DNA of 64,000 nt from Channallabes apus. Its lineage: Eukaryota; Chordata; Actinopteri; Siluriformes; Clariidae. The notes beneath the pieces are model-generated. The model was not told where the DNA came from. It saw only the letters and a program-made list of their open reading frames with translations, and ran no database searches. The translations under genes and the position numbers were made by a program. Of the stretch, positions 28,459 through 41,100 are shown one piece after another. Where the stretch lies: NCBI GenBank assembly GCA_030522415.1, contig CM060104.1, positions 20,847,825 through 20,911,824 of the forward strand, read 5' to 3'. The stretch's first letter is position 1, and each line of letters begins with the position of its first letter.

Positions 28459-28735
28459 TTATCCTGCTCAAGGTTGCAGGAAGCCTGGCGCTTATCCCTG
28501 GAGACCTCTGGCCAATCCACTTCAGGGCACAAATGCGCACACACTATTCACACACTAAAGGCAATTTGACAAGGCCAATTAGCCTACTCTTCATGTGTTC
28601 AGACTTTGGGAAGAAACCGGAGTACCCGGATGAAACCCACCAATTACAGTGAGAATAAGCAAACTACATGTACTCAGACCCATATTGGAAATTGAACCAT
28701 GGACTCTGGAGGTGCAAGGACATAATACTAATTAT
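28459..28735 (-). mobile_element. Decayed tRNA-derived SINE
   Basis: The minus strand carries the fish SINE body (TCCGGGTACTCCGGTTTCTT) and a worn B box (GGTTCAATTTCC). The element abuts the compound microsatellite, whose position fits an expanded SINE tail. Confidence 0.8.
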
Positions 28736-29180
28736 TATCTTGAAATTTAAATGTTTATTTTTACATTTTTCTTATAAATTAATAAATTATTAAATATATC
28801 AATACTAAATTAAGTAAATTTTATCATGATGCATTGCATATATCACTAAAAAGCTGGTGTTCACAATAAGAATTCAGCTGGAGCCGTTCCTTGCTGTTAA
28901 TTAAATTTTTGTTTCTTTAAACTACATTTTAGTAAACTTCAGCTAAATTAATTAATATGCATCAACTTTCTTGAGTATATCAGCTAGTATCATATTATTT
29001 TTGCTATATTACCCTTTAATTCAAAGCAAAAATCCCCCCCAACCTATGATGACCATCATTGTGAGTAAATATCATTAACAGATTAAACCACAATAATGTT
29101 TCTGAATGAGTGAATGTGCATGTATTTGGGTTATTGAGCGAGACGGATAGTGAGCTGTAATGCCCATTTAATTCCCACCA
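28736..29180. other. Gene-free AT-rich sequence
   Basis: Nothing recognised. Confidence 0.3.
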
Positions 29181-29630
29181 TGTACACTACTTATTAAATT
29201 AAAGTTTTGGAGGCTCTGTCAGATTTGACATCCATGCCTTTAGGCTGGACAGCATGTGTAAAATTGGTCAACAAGAGATTTGAAGTGGTGGCTCTGGTGG
29301 GAGGGGGTATTGGCAGGTCAGCCATGAGCACCTCTTCCCCTTCCTTTCCCGGGGTCAGCTGTCCCAGAGCGGCTGCTGTAAAGACTGGCACAGAGAAACT
29401 GGGGCGCACTACATCACCTCCAGCTGGGAGCCTTATTACTCTCACCCCTCCTTCACCTGGCCCAACCATTCATAACATCAGCACCTTATTAAATATACAT
29501 GAGGTGGAGGGCAAGAGGGAGGGGGATTGGCTGGTGGGGTGAGGAAGGGGGGATGAAAAGGGGGGTTGATAGTGCAGGTGGCTGTCAGGACTGTAATTGG
29601 TCGCTGCTTGCCTTCACAGCGTAAAATTGT
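29180..29630. promoter_or_regulatory. Candidate regulatory island
   Basis: Moderate-GC sequence with a G-rich stretch (29,505-29,570). Frames of 91 and 111 codons on opposite strands overlap each other and have no recognisable features, so I do not call a gene. Confidence 0.25.
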
Positions 29631-29640
29631 TTTCATTATG

Positions 29641-29642
29641 TG

Positions 29643-29674
<32 letters not shown>

Positions 29675-29722
29675 CACACACACGCACACACACACGCACA
29701 CACACACACACACACACACACG
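29641..29722. repeat. (CA)n microsatellite with CG interruptions
   Basis: About 40 CA units broken by CGCA steps. Confidence 0.95.
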
Positions 29723-29759
29723 AGACCCCCAGTGAAAGCTCCCCCACTCCTCTAAAGAG

Positions 29760-29822
29760 CTGAAAAGAGAGGGAGTGTGTGAGAGAGAAAAGGAAAGAGA
29801 GAGAGAGAGAGAGAGAGAGAGC
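29760..29822. repeat. (GA)n purine tract
   Basis: A purine-rich strand ending in about 11 GA units. Confidence 0.85.
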
Positions 29823-30900
29823 GTCCTCTAGAATACAGTACTCCACCTCAACGAATTTTTAGCATGACAGGGCAGGACGAGGGGGCAGCCAAGAAGGATA
29901 GAAGTAGCAAGAAAGTTCATCATTAACTAACTGCGCGTGGACAATAGTGTAAGACACAAGTCGTGCTAAAAGAGAGAAAGAGAGGACGGGAAAGCTAAAG
30001 GAAAACTGAGTGAGATTAATTTAAACATCTTGCTTAGCAGGAGGAGGGGGATTTTGTGGCTTTAGCCACCCTTGTGTCCCTTGAAAACCCCTCTGGTCAG
30101 AGAGGGAGCAGAGAGGGAGTGTGGAGAGAGAAAGAGAGAAAGCGCAAGGGAGAATGAAGGAGTAGTTTCCACCTGACTGGAGTTCCCATGGTTTTCCATG
30201 CAGGAGCGTAAGCTGGTTTCAGCAATAAACTCAGCTCATTGTCGTTCCCAGAAAGGCCAGTTAGGTCCCCCCATTTGGATTCAAGGGTGTCTCTTTCTCT
30301 GCTTCCTACACTGAACTAATCACCACAGTACTTTGTTTAATTGCAGCGAAAGGGAGAGATGTGTTCAAGAAGTCATCATGATCCCACCCACCCCTTCAAG
30401 CCCCTAGCATCCCTCACTCTCGCTCTCTCTCTCGCTCGCTCTGTCTCACTCCCTCTTATTTTAATGAATTGCACAACTAAGCAGGACCACAAACAGGGTT
30501 GTTGGACGAATGCTGCTCTGGTTGAGAGGGCGGAAATATATATATTGTGTGTGTTTGGATGCTTCTGCTGCTTTCTGGTGTGCAAATAGGACTTGTGAGA
30601 TTGCAACACTTCAGACTGTGCTGAGCAAGCTGCTGAATATGTACCAGTGTTAATATGTTAAACTGACCCAGGGCAGAAAAATAAATATCTGCTAGAAACC
30701 CTGCTGAGATATAATAATGCTGGCTTTACTGAAATGCCTAAATGACCTTAATGGTTACAAATTCTACCCTGATCTTTTTAAACCAGACTTTCAGAAAAAG
30801 TAAGTACAGGGCTGTGTGTGGGATGACTCAGGGGTCACTTGTTTAGCGGTTAGTATGTGGGTGTGGGACAGTGCAGGATTTATGGACCAACACCCCCATC
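29823..30900. other. Gene-free, purine-rich then mixed sequence
   Basis: GA-rich stretches at 29,970-30,000 and 30,100-30,155 are followed by unique sequence. No exon is evident. Confidence 0.3.
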
Positions 30901-30904
30901 TCAC

Positions 30905-30905
<1 letters not shown>

Positions 30906-30951
<46 letters not shown>
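30906..30951. repeat. (CA)n microsatellite
   Basis: About 22 CA units. Confidence 0.95.
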
Positions 30952-31484
30952 AATATCCTTACACTCACAATCCCAGCCTATGATAGACAAACCCATCCCC
31001 TTTTTCTTATTCATTGAGTCATCCCACAAGCTTCAATTCCTCCTTTAACTTTTTGTTCTCTTTCAAAGGTAAGAAGATTTTTAAAAGAAGTGAACAATTT
31101 TGAACAAGAGCAAATAAAAGCAGCTAAGCATCTTTAGAGTTAATATAAAGGAATTCAAAGCATTGATTTCGCTTTAATAAGCACTTAGACAAACTGTAAG
31201 AAATGCTGTGTATGCTGAACCAACAGAAATTTGCTAAAGTTACTATGTATTATTATACGTGCACAAAATCGTTAGAATTATTTTGACATAATTACAAAAC
31301 ACAATAATTTCCTTGGGAAAAAATTATCAGGTTTGTGTGCATCATCAACTTATCGCTTTCTTTTCTTTTTTTTCTTTTTTTAATAAACATGGTAAGAACA
31401 AAAAATGTGAGAAATTTAATTGACTGTTAAACCTAGATGTCAAATGGGCACAAAAGTGTTGTTATATAAATTCTTTCTGTTATA

Positions 31485-31746
31485 ACCCAAATGAGGATGG
31501 GTTCCCTGATTGAGTCAGGTTTCTTCCTATTGCCATCTCAGAGTTTTTCCTTGCCACTGTTGCCGTCACCCTAGGCTTGCTCATCAGAGACATTACATTC
31601 ATCTTTCATTCATTCATCTCATTATTATCTGAACATTTTTTTCCCCACACATACATGAAAAAAATAAAAAAAAATTTATTTCTTTCATTTTTGTTGTTGA
31701 GACAATTACCATCGTTAAAAGCGCTATATAAATAAAATTTAATTGA
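31485..31746 (+). mobile_element. Non-LTR retrotransposon 3' tail
   Basis: Carries the teleost repeat ending GTTAAAAGCGCTATATAAAT followed by AAAATTTAATTGAA, with upstream GAGTTTTTCCTTGCCACTGT and GGCTTGCTCATCAG. A second copy with the same ending lies in dynein intron 5 (57,245-57,465). It is a 5'-truncated copy without coding sequence. Confidence 0.7.
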
Positions 31747-32260
31747 AAAAAGAGGTGAACTTCCAAAGGTTAGCTGGGATTATTTTATCGAGCAGTGCAC
31801 TGATGCAATAATATCCATAATCAATGTTGCAGGAATTTTCAGTTTTCAAAAAATGTGGAATTCTGGATCTTTGGCAACTCATCAGAGGAAGAAACCACTT
31901 CATCATCAACTTACTTTCCCTAACTTTACAGAAACATCTCATGTGACCTGGGACACTCACCTAACCCCACACTCTGTTTGCTGCCCTACTCTTTTGGGGT
32001 TCCATCTGGACTTTATCATTTATTGCCAATGAGTAGAAAGATTTCATTCTCTGTGATTGTTGCACAGAGCTTTTGCGATATTTTTATATAGCGAATGAAT
32101 TAATTGGAGTTTATGTGGTAATGTGTAACATAATTTGAAAAAACAAAATTTTTTTATTTCATTGGTTGATACACCATTAATACAGATAGGAAAAATATTT
32201 GGCCATTCAAATCACCCTTTTGGACACCCACAATAAAAGTATATGGAAATTGTTGGACTT
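31747..32260. other. Gene-free AT-rich sequence
   Basis: Nothing recognised. Confidence 0.3.
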
Positions 32261-32263
32261 TTA

Positions 32264-32971
32264 GGCTGAATCCCATTTCTACCCCTTACCCCTTCACATA
32301 GCCCTACCCCTCCGTTTGGCGCGTTCACGTGAAGGGGTAGGGGTGTCTCATTTCTCTTTTGGTTGGAGGGGGAGGGGGAAGGGGAAGGGCCAGATAGCCC
32401 TTCAAACGAAGATTTTTCAGGACCTCACTTCAAACGAAGGGCTAAGAGAAATTTTCAACATGGCGGCTCACTCGAGCAAACAGACCCATAAATGTAAATT
32501 TTTGCCATAAATAAAGATTTTTATGACAAGTTTTCATTATATGTATATTACCTCTAGTCTTGTGTTTGTGTTTATGGTGATGTTCTGTAAAGAAATGTTT
32601 GCAAAAAAATCGCTAAAGTTTGCTAGCGGCTAGCACCGATTGCACGATATTACAAATATATATTTTATTTTTATATATTTTTATAATTTATATTATGTAT
32701 AGGGATGAAATACGGCGCGAAAATACTTTGGGAGTGAGTAATCTCTCTCTTATTGCAATGTGTGATAAACATCGGCGCATGTCCTTTAACGTAACATTAG
32801 GAACTAGTGACAACGTATGATGACGTATAACAGTGTTGTAGTGGTGTCCCATTTCTTAGGGGAAAAATTTAAACCCTTCCCCTTTCCACTTCGTTTCAAG
32901 GGACAAGGGGAAGGGGAAGGGGTAGGGGAAGGGGAAGGGGAAGGGGTAGAAAATAGAAATGGGATTCAGCC
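32264..32971. mobile_element. PIF/Harbinger-like MITE, 708 bp
   Basis: The left end GGCTGAATCCCATTTCTA is repeated inverted at the right end (TAGAAATGGGATTCAGCC). Both ends continue inward with CCCCTT/AAGGGG-rich repeats. The flanks show TTA on each side (32,261-32,263 and 32,972-32,974), the 3-bp duplication typical of PIF/Harbinger elements. The interior has no transposase. The longest internal frames (64-66 codons) have no family resemblance. Confidence 0.8.
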
Positions 32972-32989
32972 TTAATCTCAGCATATGAA

Positions 32990-33710
32990 TCACTTCCTTG
33001 ATTTTTGGAGAGTCTCAAAAACAAGGGATTAATGTAATACAATTGCTATTCATGAAGCTCTCGCTCTCTGAAGAGCAGGGGGATTTAGTATTGTGTGGCC
33101 AATTGCACTGTCCCTCCCTCTCTCTACTCTTGACTTCTGGGAGGGCAGGGCAGAGGCAGAAACTGGCCAATGAGGACACTCCGTGGCTCGTGAAACGCTG
33201 AATTTTAGCTTCATAACTCTCCCTCCCTCGTTGTCTGAAAGACTGTTTAAATGGTTTTGGTTTATTATTGCCCACCAAGGGCCAAATGAATCTTCTGTGA
33301 GGCTTCTGGATAGGCTGGGGGGCGAGCAGGACCTGGCTTTTTTTGGCCAGACAGCTGTTCGGGACTTGACTGACTTTTCATATGGATATATATGGTAATG
33401 GCAGGCAATAGAGTGGGCATGAAGAGCAGGCAGCGTTTGGGTCCTCGCTCTGTCGGCCGTGCCTGCAAAGGCTTCACAAAAGGAGCAGTAAAAAGGGGCA
33501 GCGCCGGTGAAGCTCCCACTTTTTGTGGGCCTGAATTAGTTGTGCAAAAGCAGTGAAAGTGATCTTTAGCAGTGCAAAAAAGGGAAGACTGCCCATGGGA
33601 GCTGGCAAGCTCATTAGCACAAACCGTGTAAGCACCGACAGATAATCAGCTGGGCCAGATTCGACCATCATGCTCGTGAAGACTGTCACAACAGTAACAC
33701 CCCCTCCTTT
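32990..33710. promoter_or_regulatory. Candidate conserved non-coding stretch
   Basis: Moderate-GC, repeat-free sequence starting right after the MITE. Several 67-87 codon frames overlap on both strands and are not convincing exons. Confidence 0.25.
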
Positions 33711-35659
33711 CCTCATAGAAATGATACAGACTCATCCCATTGCCTTTCATAATACCTATTTTTTCTCACTTTGGCTTACCACATCATACTATAAGCAAGT
33801 TTGTGTTGACATAAACATGTTGTGTCATAAGCCTGTCATACATTCTGACATATAACAAAAAGGTTTTATTAACGGAAACAAATGTTGATTTTTACAGTAT
33901 GTGTAAATACATACTGTCCTATGAGAAGTGAAAATATGTACATGGGAATGGTGAGTAGCAATGACTGAGTAGGACGCATGCTCAGACCCAGCAGGACCTT
34001 GTGTCTGCACTGGAGTGTAGTGGCTGCCTAACTACCCAAAGAGTAAATGGCCTGGAAAATGGCATTTTTATTTTTATGTTAATTGAAATGGACTAATTGT
34101 TAATATATTCCCGAGGCAAAAATGCCCCAACAAAAGACAATCTAGAGTAGTTTAGACATAATTTATGCTTATTTATTTGATCCTCAATAGTAAAACCATA
34201 ATCTGTTCATGAAAAAGGCTGGGGGAAAATCAAATAAATTATACTTTTCGAAAACTTTTTTTTTTTATCATTTGTATTTGCAATTTGTTCCAGTTTATGT
34301 ATATTACCTGGACACTAGTTTACGCCTGGAGTAAATACTTTTGTGGTGGTAAAAAAACGATTAAAAATGGAATTTTGGGATTTGGCTATTTGTTACAGTC
34401 TTTTAACAAAATAAAATGAAAATAACTTTTTTTTTTTAAACAGCGTTTAATACATTTAGTATAATCCAATTTCCAAATTTCCCTAAAAAGGAATTACGAG
34501 ATACGGACAGTGGGGGGTGAATCTATGACCAACAATTGCCATTTTCTTAAAAAGGGAAGAAAGAAAAAAAATTGTCAAGCAGCTAAGCAGGCCTATTCTC
34601 TGCAGTAGTCCCTTCCTTCACGGGCAACTATAGAAATTAGCCCTTGCCTTCTCTGTGCTCTCACACTTGGCTACACACAGTTGCATGGACAGAGGAGGGA
34701 AAAAAATCTCTTTTCTTTCTGTCAGCATTCCTGGCCAACAATGGCTAGATTAGGCAACGAGAGGGCCCCCTTTGGTGGGGGTACAGGGGGTGGTGATGGT
34801 TGGTGTATTGAGTGGGCCAATGGCCTCAGCTAGAACAGCTGGTGGGGGTTAATGGTGACTGAACCCCACGGTCGGGACCCTTTCTCTATTGTGTGGGCCA
34901 CTCATGGGAAGGGAAGGGGACCAATGACAGACAGGTTTTGGGGTGTGAGGGACCCTCAGTGGAGCATGCGGGGGTCGCAAGCAAGTGCTGTGTGTCTGTG
35001 CACGTGTGTGTGTGTGGGGGTGTTGTTGCTAGTTGATAGAAAGTAAACTGAGGCCCAAAAGCTGATCTCACAGAGCCATTATTGTGAGTTTATTCAGCAT
35101 GAGAAAAGAGAAGAGAGGTAAGACAGGCAGAATGATACATATTCCGAGGGGGTAATGATGACCCCTGAGGGGAAAAAAAGGATGGAACATCCTTTAAAAA
35201 TGGAAGAGAAAAAGAAAAATGAGAGAAGGCTTGTAAGGTGGTGAGCCTTTTTCTTTCTCTATCTATTTATCTATCTCTACCTCTCTCTAACTTTCATTTA
35301 ACAAACAACAGGTCGCCTTAGGAGTGTGCTTGATGAGACTTTAAATTGCTTTCACTGCATGCCTGGTGTGCTTCATCACGATACAGATATTCCCACAAAT
35401 CGATCAAACCACTTTACTACATCCAGAACTCATATAGGAGCCAATCACTTGACTCTGTGATCACTTGGAGAGTGAGCACCACTATTTTTCACTGTCTGTA
35501 TGGAAATGCACATAGTGCGCTGCATTCAGGAGATGAAAGAGAGCGTCCAGGATGCCAAACCTGTAGTTAAAGCTCTTTTTATCTAAATGCCACCTTGCTG
35601 TGTTTGTGGCCCTGGTTGGATAATGATGCTACGTGTCTGTGTGTACGTGTGTATGTGTA

Positions 35660-35662
<3 letters not shown>
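33711..35662. other. Gene-free sequence
   Basis: AT-rich to 34,590, with T or A runs near 34,257 and 34,427. From about 34,600 to 35,050 it is GC-moderate and could include a regulatory island. Nothing coding recognised. Confidence 0.3.
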
Positions 35663-35695
<33 letters not shown>

Positions 35696-35712
35696 TGTGT
35701 ACGTGTGTGTGA
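35663..35712. repeat. (GT)n microsatellite
   Basis: About 24 GT units with CG interruptions. Confidence 0.9.
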
Positions 35713-35945
35713 TCAGGCAGCTCTGTGATCGGAGCTCAGGCTCAGATTTAAAGAGCTGTGTTTGCTTAATGGCTACACACATTAATAGTCAGAACATGTG
35801 AGACATAGGAGAATCATGAGCCCTGTGATCTTAACTACAAAACACTTGATTGTGTGTATGTGGTACATGATGATTGAATGTTGATCTTTGTTCTTTGCAA
35901 AGCCTACTACACAAATCCCCTATTCCAGCAATACCACTCCCCAGT

Positions 35946-35947
<2 letters not shown>

Positions 35948-35979
<32 letters not shown>
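35948..35979. repeat. (CT)n microsatellite
   Basis: About 16 CT units. Confidence 0.9.
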
Positions 35980-35981
<2 letters not shown>

Positions 35982-36099
35982 GAATCCTGATTATGATAGT
36001 GTACCACTGTAACAGTTAATAGGGGATGACACCTGATTCGTCCTGCAACAAATCCTCCCTAACCATGCAAATTGAGAGCTTGAGAGAACGAGTGAAAAG

Positions 36100-36101
<2 letters not shown>

Positions 36102-36150
<49 letters not shown>
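36102..36150. repeat. (GT)n microsatellite
   Basis: About 24 uninterrupted GT units. Confidence 0.95.
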
Positions 36151-37127
36151 AGAGAGTGTTTGATATAGTGTGTCAGTCTCTGAAATGAAAGATTAGTGTG
36201 GAGATGAGACGATAGCGCCGTGTGGCCTCTGCACTCTGTGCCGTGATTACAAGAAGGCTGACAAAATCCCCTGTGTCTCTGATCAGCAGCAGGACCAACT
36301 GAAATTAATAGCATTTAGCATTTGGCCTCCAGGGTGTTCATTTTAAGCGTAAATTAGGGATATAATACAATAACACTACCTGTATCTGTATCTTTAGCTG
36401 TATCATGCCACAAATATCCTTAATTGCATTTGTATCAGGAAACACACAAGTCAAAGTGTGGGATTGTTTTTCTAAATCCCAATTATTCATTTATTATTTT
36501 TATTTGCACCCTTCCATGATAATTCCCCTAACACAAAATATAAAACTAGGAGCTTAATTAAAACCACTCTAATCATGACTCAACCAGTTACTAAAGCTGA
36601 CTGGATAAAAGCATCTTGCATCACGCAGATACTCATGTTCATGTTAATGAATCTGATCTTTTGTTGTCGCACAAACATTATAGGGTATATTAAAATAAGT
36701 ACTTCCACCTTTAACCAAAACCTTTAAATAAACCTTTTTTGTCAAGCTTTCTAACTAAACAAAAATATGCCCCTGTATTTGTTTGGAGCCTGTGGTCTGT
36801 TTATTGTAAATAATGCATCAGTATTCAGTTACATCCCTACTGTAAATATTTCATCTCTGTTTTCTGGTTTGTTCAGTTATTATAATTTTTTGTAGATGCC
36901 ACTCCAGTGATCTCAGCTATTTGGTTGCTAAATATTACAGCTACGTCCAAGTCAGTTTCTTGCTAAACGTGGAAATGAAGTCAATATGATATTGCTTCTC
37001 TGACATTGTTTTCTTCCTCTACAATCCTGTTCCTGTCACACATGTTTACTCAAACTATTCCCTGTGCTGGCTCGTTTAATCTACTGTCCCCCTATTTTAC
37101 CAGGGAGAGGAAGTTGTCCCTTCACAT

Positions 37128-37129
<2 letters not shown>
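36151..37129. other. Gene-free sequence
   Basis: The first 150 bp is GC-moderate and unique, the remainder AT-rich. No exon. Confidence 0.3.

Positions 37130-37216
<87 letters not shown>
37130..37216. repeat. (CA)n microsatellite, long
   Basis: About 43 uninterrupted CA units. Confidence 0.97.
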
Positions 37217-37220
<4 letters not shown>

Positions 37221-37738
37221 TGCACACAGTAAGAGTCAGGCTGTGTGTCGTCTTAACACCCCCTCCAGCCCCCTGTCAGCAAACATTTCATTTCCTCAAG
37301 CTGTCAGTGGAAGCTTTGTCCTGTGCTTGTTGGCAGGGCCTTAATCTGAAACACAAACTCACTCACTTAGATTAGCCACTTCATCTTCCCCCTGATCGCA
37401 TTCGGCCGATTGTTCTCTCCACACGGCCTCCAGATCCCATCGAGTGATGCTGTCTGTCTTGTATACCCTGTTGCCTTATAATAGCTTAAAACAGTCATCT
37501 CACATCAGTCTCTCTTTTTGTTCTGTTTTGAAGTTGGAGAGACAAAACAATGCAGACAAAAACCCCATATCATTATGTTACTGAAAAGTTTTAATGCACT
37601 GTGTTTAACAGGAGCATGGATTAAACAGAACAAGCATGCAGCACTAAATTAAGCTAGTACTCCTGGATACAGTTATATACATACTCATCATACTGGTAGA
37701 GGGGGGGTAGTCTAACTATTACACAAAGACATGGACAC
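37217..37738. other. Gene-free sequence
   Basis: Unique; nothing recognised. Confidence 0.3.
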
Positions 37739-39960
37739 AGGATTTGCATAATAAATTGCAGTTGATTTTGCTAATTATTACTTGCAGATCCCTGGGGCCA
37801 TGCTCTGAATTCCATTGCGATTTCATCATAAATCTGATAATTTCTTTAGAATTAATTGTTGGGGACATCAATATTTGTTTCAAGGATCAGTTTCAAGAAT
37901 CAGTAGGGGAAAATGATTACGTAATAGAGCCCACTTATAATTCTGGTCAAACTCACTTAATGTAATACTAATGTAAAAACATTTGTTGCCTGCATGTGTC
38001 AGCTATTGCACAAACAAGTTTTATCAATAATAAAACTATGACTGGATCAGCAACTGACCCCACAGGACTCGAACAGGCAACCAAATGTTTAGAGAACAAC
38101 AATTAAAAGAAAAACAAATAAAGAGAGAAAAAAAATTCCCCCTGGTTATAATAATCACACATACATCTTAAAACAGACCACTTGAAATGAAAATTAAGTC
38201 TAACTAAATTGGTATTTCAAACAGCCTGGAAGGAGCTATAGAAAATCTCATAGTCTTAGATTCATATTTAATGATGTAAAGTAAGTAACTAAGAATAAGA
38301 ATGCCACAGAAACATGTATACCAATACCATTTAGTGTTCTGGACTTCATGAGTTTTTTTCACTGACATCACTGAAAATATGAGGCAAAAAAAATCAGACT
38401 TTAAATTATATATTTTACATTTGATTTTCAGTTAATCAAAATAATGATGTCTGTGATAATCTAACTATATCAGATCAGCATGTACAAAGAGGCTGACCTA
38501 ATTTCACTTATATCTTCAAAAATTCAATAACTTGTGTATTGGATCCCACACCCTCATGTTTATTCAAGCAGATGGTGAATGGCTGTGTGTCTAAATCTTT
38601 TAAACTAGGAGTTAATAAAAATATGATTAAGAAACGCGATCTTGACCACTGTCAGCTGCCCAAATATAGACTAATGTCCAACATCCTCTGTATCTCCAAG
38701 GGCCTAGGAAAGTTGTAGAACAGAAGTTATGATCATACCTACATAAGAATAACATTCATAAAATGTATCTGTCAAGATTTACAGTAAGTGTCATCATAGC
38801 GGTAAGTGGTAAAAAAAAAAAAAAAAAAAAAGTGGTCAAAGTGGTAAGTGACCTACTATTAGCTTCTGATTAGAGCTGTGTCTATTTGCTTGTGTTGCAT
38901 GACCTTACTTCAGTTTTTGATGCCATTGATTATGCTATTATCCTTGACAGATTAGAAAATGTTAAATGATTGGCCCTCTCCTGGCTCAGGTCGTATTGAT
39001 CTAACTGATGGTTATTAGTTTGTATATGTAAATAGTGACTTTTCTATATATAATTATGTAAAATATGGTATTTTATTTAAGGCCCATTACTATTTTCTTT
39101 ATTTGTGCTTTGCCTGGGTAATATTATTAATTTTGCTCTAGATTGGCCTATTGTAATAGATTACTGTCTGGAAGTTCCACTACCACTGACCTCTAAGACA
39201 CTGAATTGTCTTAGACCACAAGAAGAAGAAGAATAGAACAATATCCAATTATTTGTCACATGTACTTTTTACAGCACAGCGAAATTTCTTCTTCGCATAT
39301 CCCAATTAGGAAACTGGCATCAGAGCACAGGGTCAGCCAGCTTACAGCACCCCTGGAGCAGATAGGGTTAAGGGCCTTGCTCAACAGTGGCAACTTGGCG
39401 ATGCTGGGGTTCGAACCCCTGACCTTCCGATCAGTAACCCAGAGCCTTAACCGACTGAGCCACCACTGCCCTTAATTTCAACCACAATTGAGTGAAATGC
39501 TGGAATTTTATGAACAGCCATGCCTACTTCATTGAAAAGGTAAAGGCTATTTGTTGGTATCTCATATAATAAAAACTACAGCTGGAACCTAGTGCTACTC
39601 CAAAACTGTAGAGGGCTTCTAACTGATGTTTGGAACAGTCTAAGCAATTAAATCTAGGCTGAAAACCCATTTGTTTACTCAAGTAATTTGTGAATATTTT
39701 TCATTAAGTAGAGTTGCAAATATGGGGACCTCATTGGATTGTTTACAGTGAAGTGTCTGGTTACCTGGACTTACTTCCCAGGGAGCCCTCATGTCAGTGT
39801 TTTCTTCTGGTTCTCTCTTTTAGTTATGCTGTCCCAGAGTTTCGGCATGCTCTCTGCACAAAATATTCATTGACCTTATCCATTATGTGACTGTGAAAAT
39901 ACCTAACTGTTCTCACTCTCTCTCACTCTCTCTCGCTCTTTCATGAACTTCTGCAAATGA
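37739..39960 (+). mobile_element. L2-clade LINE relic
   Basis: Broken frames give, in order, an endonuclease piece at 37,744-37,965 (IVGDINICF, then TYNSGQTH), a worn N-terminal RT piece near 38,640-38,720 (QLPKYRLMSNILCISKGLGK), an RT core piece near 38,870-38,960 (LLVLHDLTSVFDAIDYAIIL, the LDLSAAFD region) and LSWLRSY near 38,980. The C-terminal and 3' portion appears at about 39,595-39,700. The order and strand match one original element. Stops, frameshifts and a SINE insertion at 39,237-39,474 show that it is dead. Confidence 0.75.
39237..39474 (-). mobile_element. tRNA-derived SINE nested in the L2 relic
   Basis: The right-hand end, read on the minus strand, is a well-kept tRNA-like head: A-box region GGTGGCTCAGTCGGTTAAGG and B box GGTTCGAACCC. 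It is a different family from the 13,764 SINE, with the body wording AGGCCCTTAACCC on the minus strand. It interrupts the LINE relic and is therefore younger. Confidence 0.8.
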
Positions 39961-41100
39961 GTTGTCTTTGCTGAAATTAATACAATACATCTTTGTACAA
40001 ATGCACTAATACAAACCTGTGATTAAACTTATAGTCAGAGCCATTCTAAGAAGAACTTGGTGCGCTGATTCTTTACAGGGTCTATGTTGAACTGTCTACA
40101 TAAAATTGTGCCTCTTACATGGTCAAGGTATAGTGCAAAACATATAGCATTTATATATAAAACACAGAATATTTTTAACCGGTACGTTTACTGATCACAA
40201 CCAGTTCTTCTCAAATATCAAACTTCTTCTCATATTTGTGTCAAATCTCTGACTTGTTCCATTAAAGAATCCTTGTGAGAACTATAACCGTTACTGTTTT
40301 CCCAAAGTGTTGGAAATATTGTAAAGTTATGGATTAAATGTCATGTTTGTCAGCCAGTTATAGATGGCAGAAGAATGTCGACATTGGTGGTGACTTGGAT
40401 GTAAAAGACCGGGATTTATAGTCTGGAATCTCTTGAACAATTTTATCAAAGGCCCATTCCGGCATGGCATTTTTCTTTGGCCCATAAATCAGTGCTGCCG
40501 GGGCTGTGTGCCTGGACAGTAAGAAGAGATAGATGAGCCAGGGGAGAGGTCAGTGGCGATTTTTCACCCCAGAGTCCTGTCACAGCCTCTGGTGCCTGCT
40601 GCCCTTTTATGAATTGCTCTATTACTGACTTGTTGTGTTTTTAATTTCTTTTACCCTGTTTGGGTAAAAAAAAATAAAAAATAGGGACATTAGGATCCCA
40701 CTCGATACTGTCCAGATAGAGATAATGTATTGATTGTTAAATCACTTGTTTACTGTGTCTGGAAACTTTTTAAAAATGAGATTAGGATTTGACCGTGTCT
40801 GAAATGTTACAAGTCTTTAGTCTATGCCTTGATATTTGAGGACTGCCTTTTAAATATAGCATCTCAGGTGTGTGAGAATAATTAGTACTGTGTGTGTAGT
40901 AATTTGTGCTTCTCAAAATATAATCAATTGAAACCTCATATTTTTACATCCATCTTTGCATCATGTGCATCTATAGCAAAATGCATTTCATATAATTAAA
41001 AACATGTATTCCAGACTTTTGAGTAAGAGTGTATATATTTTTTTCCAAGAAAATTGCTCAGATTGTATAGAATTACATATCAGTGTACAGTATAAGGAGA
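39961..41100. other. Gene-free sequence
   Basis: AT-rich. The segment at about 40,430-40,620 is more even in composition and may be a conserved non-coding island. Confidence 0.3.

Noticed and set aside
29207..29542. 111-codon plus-strand frame
   Set aside because: Shadowed by a 91-codon minus-strand frame over the same bases; composition-driven, with no family signal.
37006..37375. Two frames of over 100 codons on the plus strand
   Set aside because: Their centre is poly-His/Thr from the 43-unit CA tract, with no conserved flanks.
39400..39474. Possible tRNA gene on the minus strand
   Set aside because: A and B boxes are good, but the sequence continues into a SINE body and no clean acceptor stem closes, so it is a SINE head.
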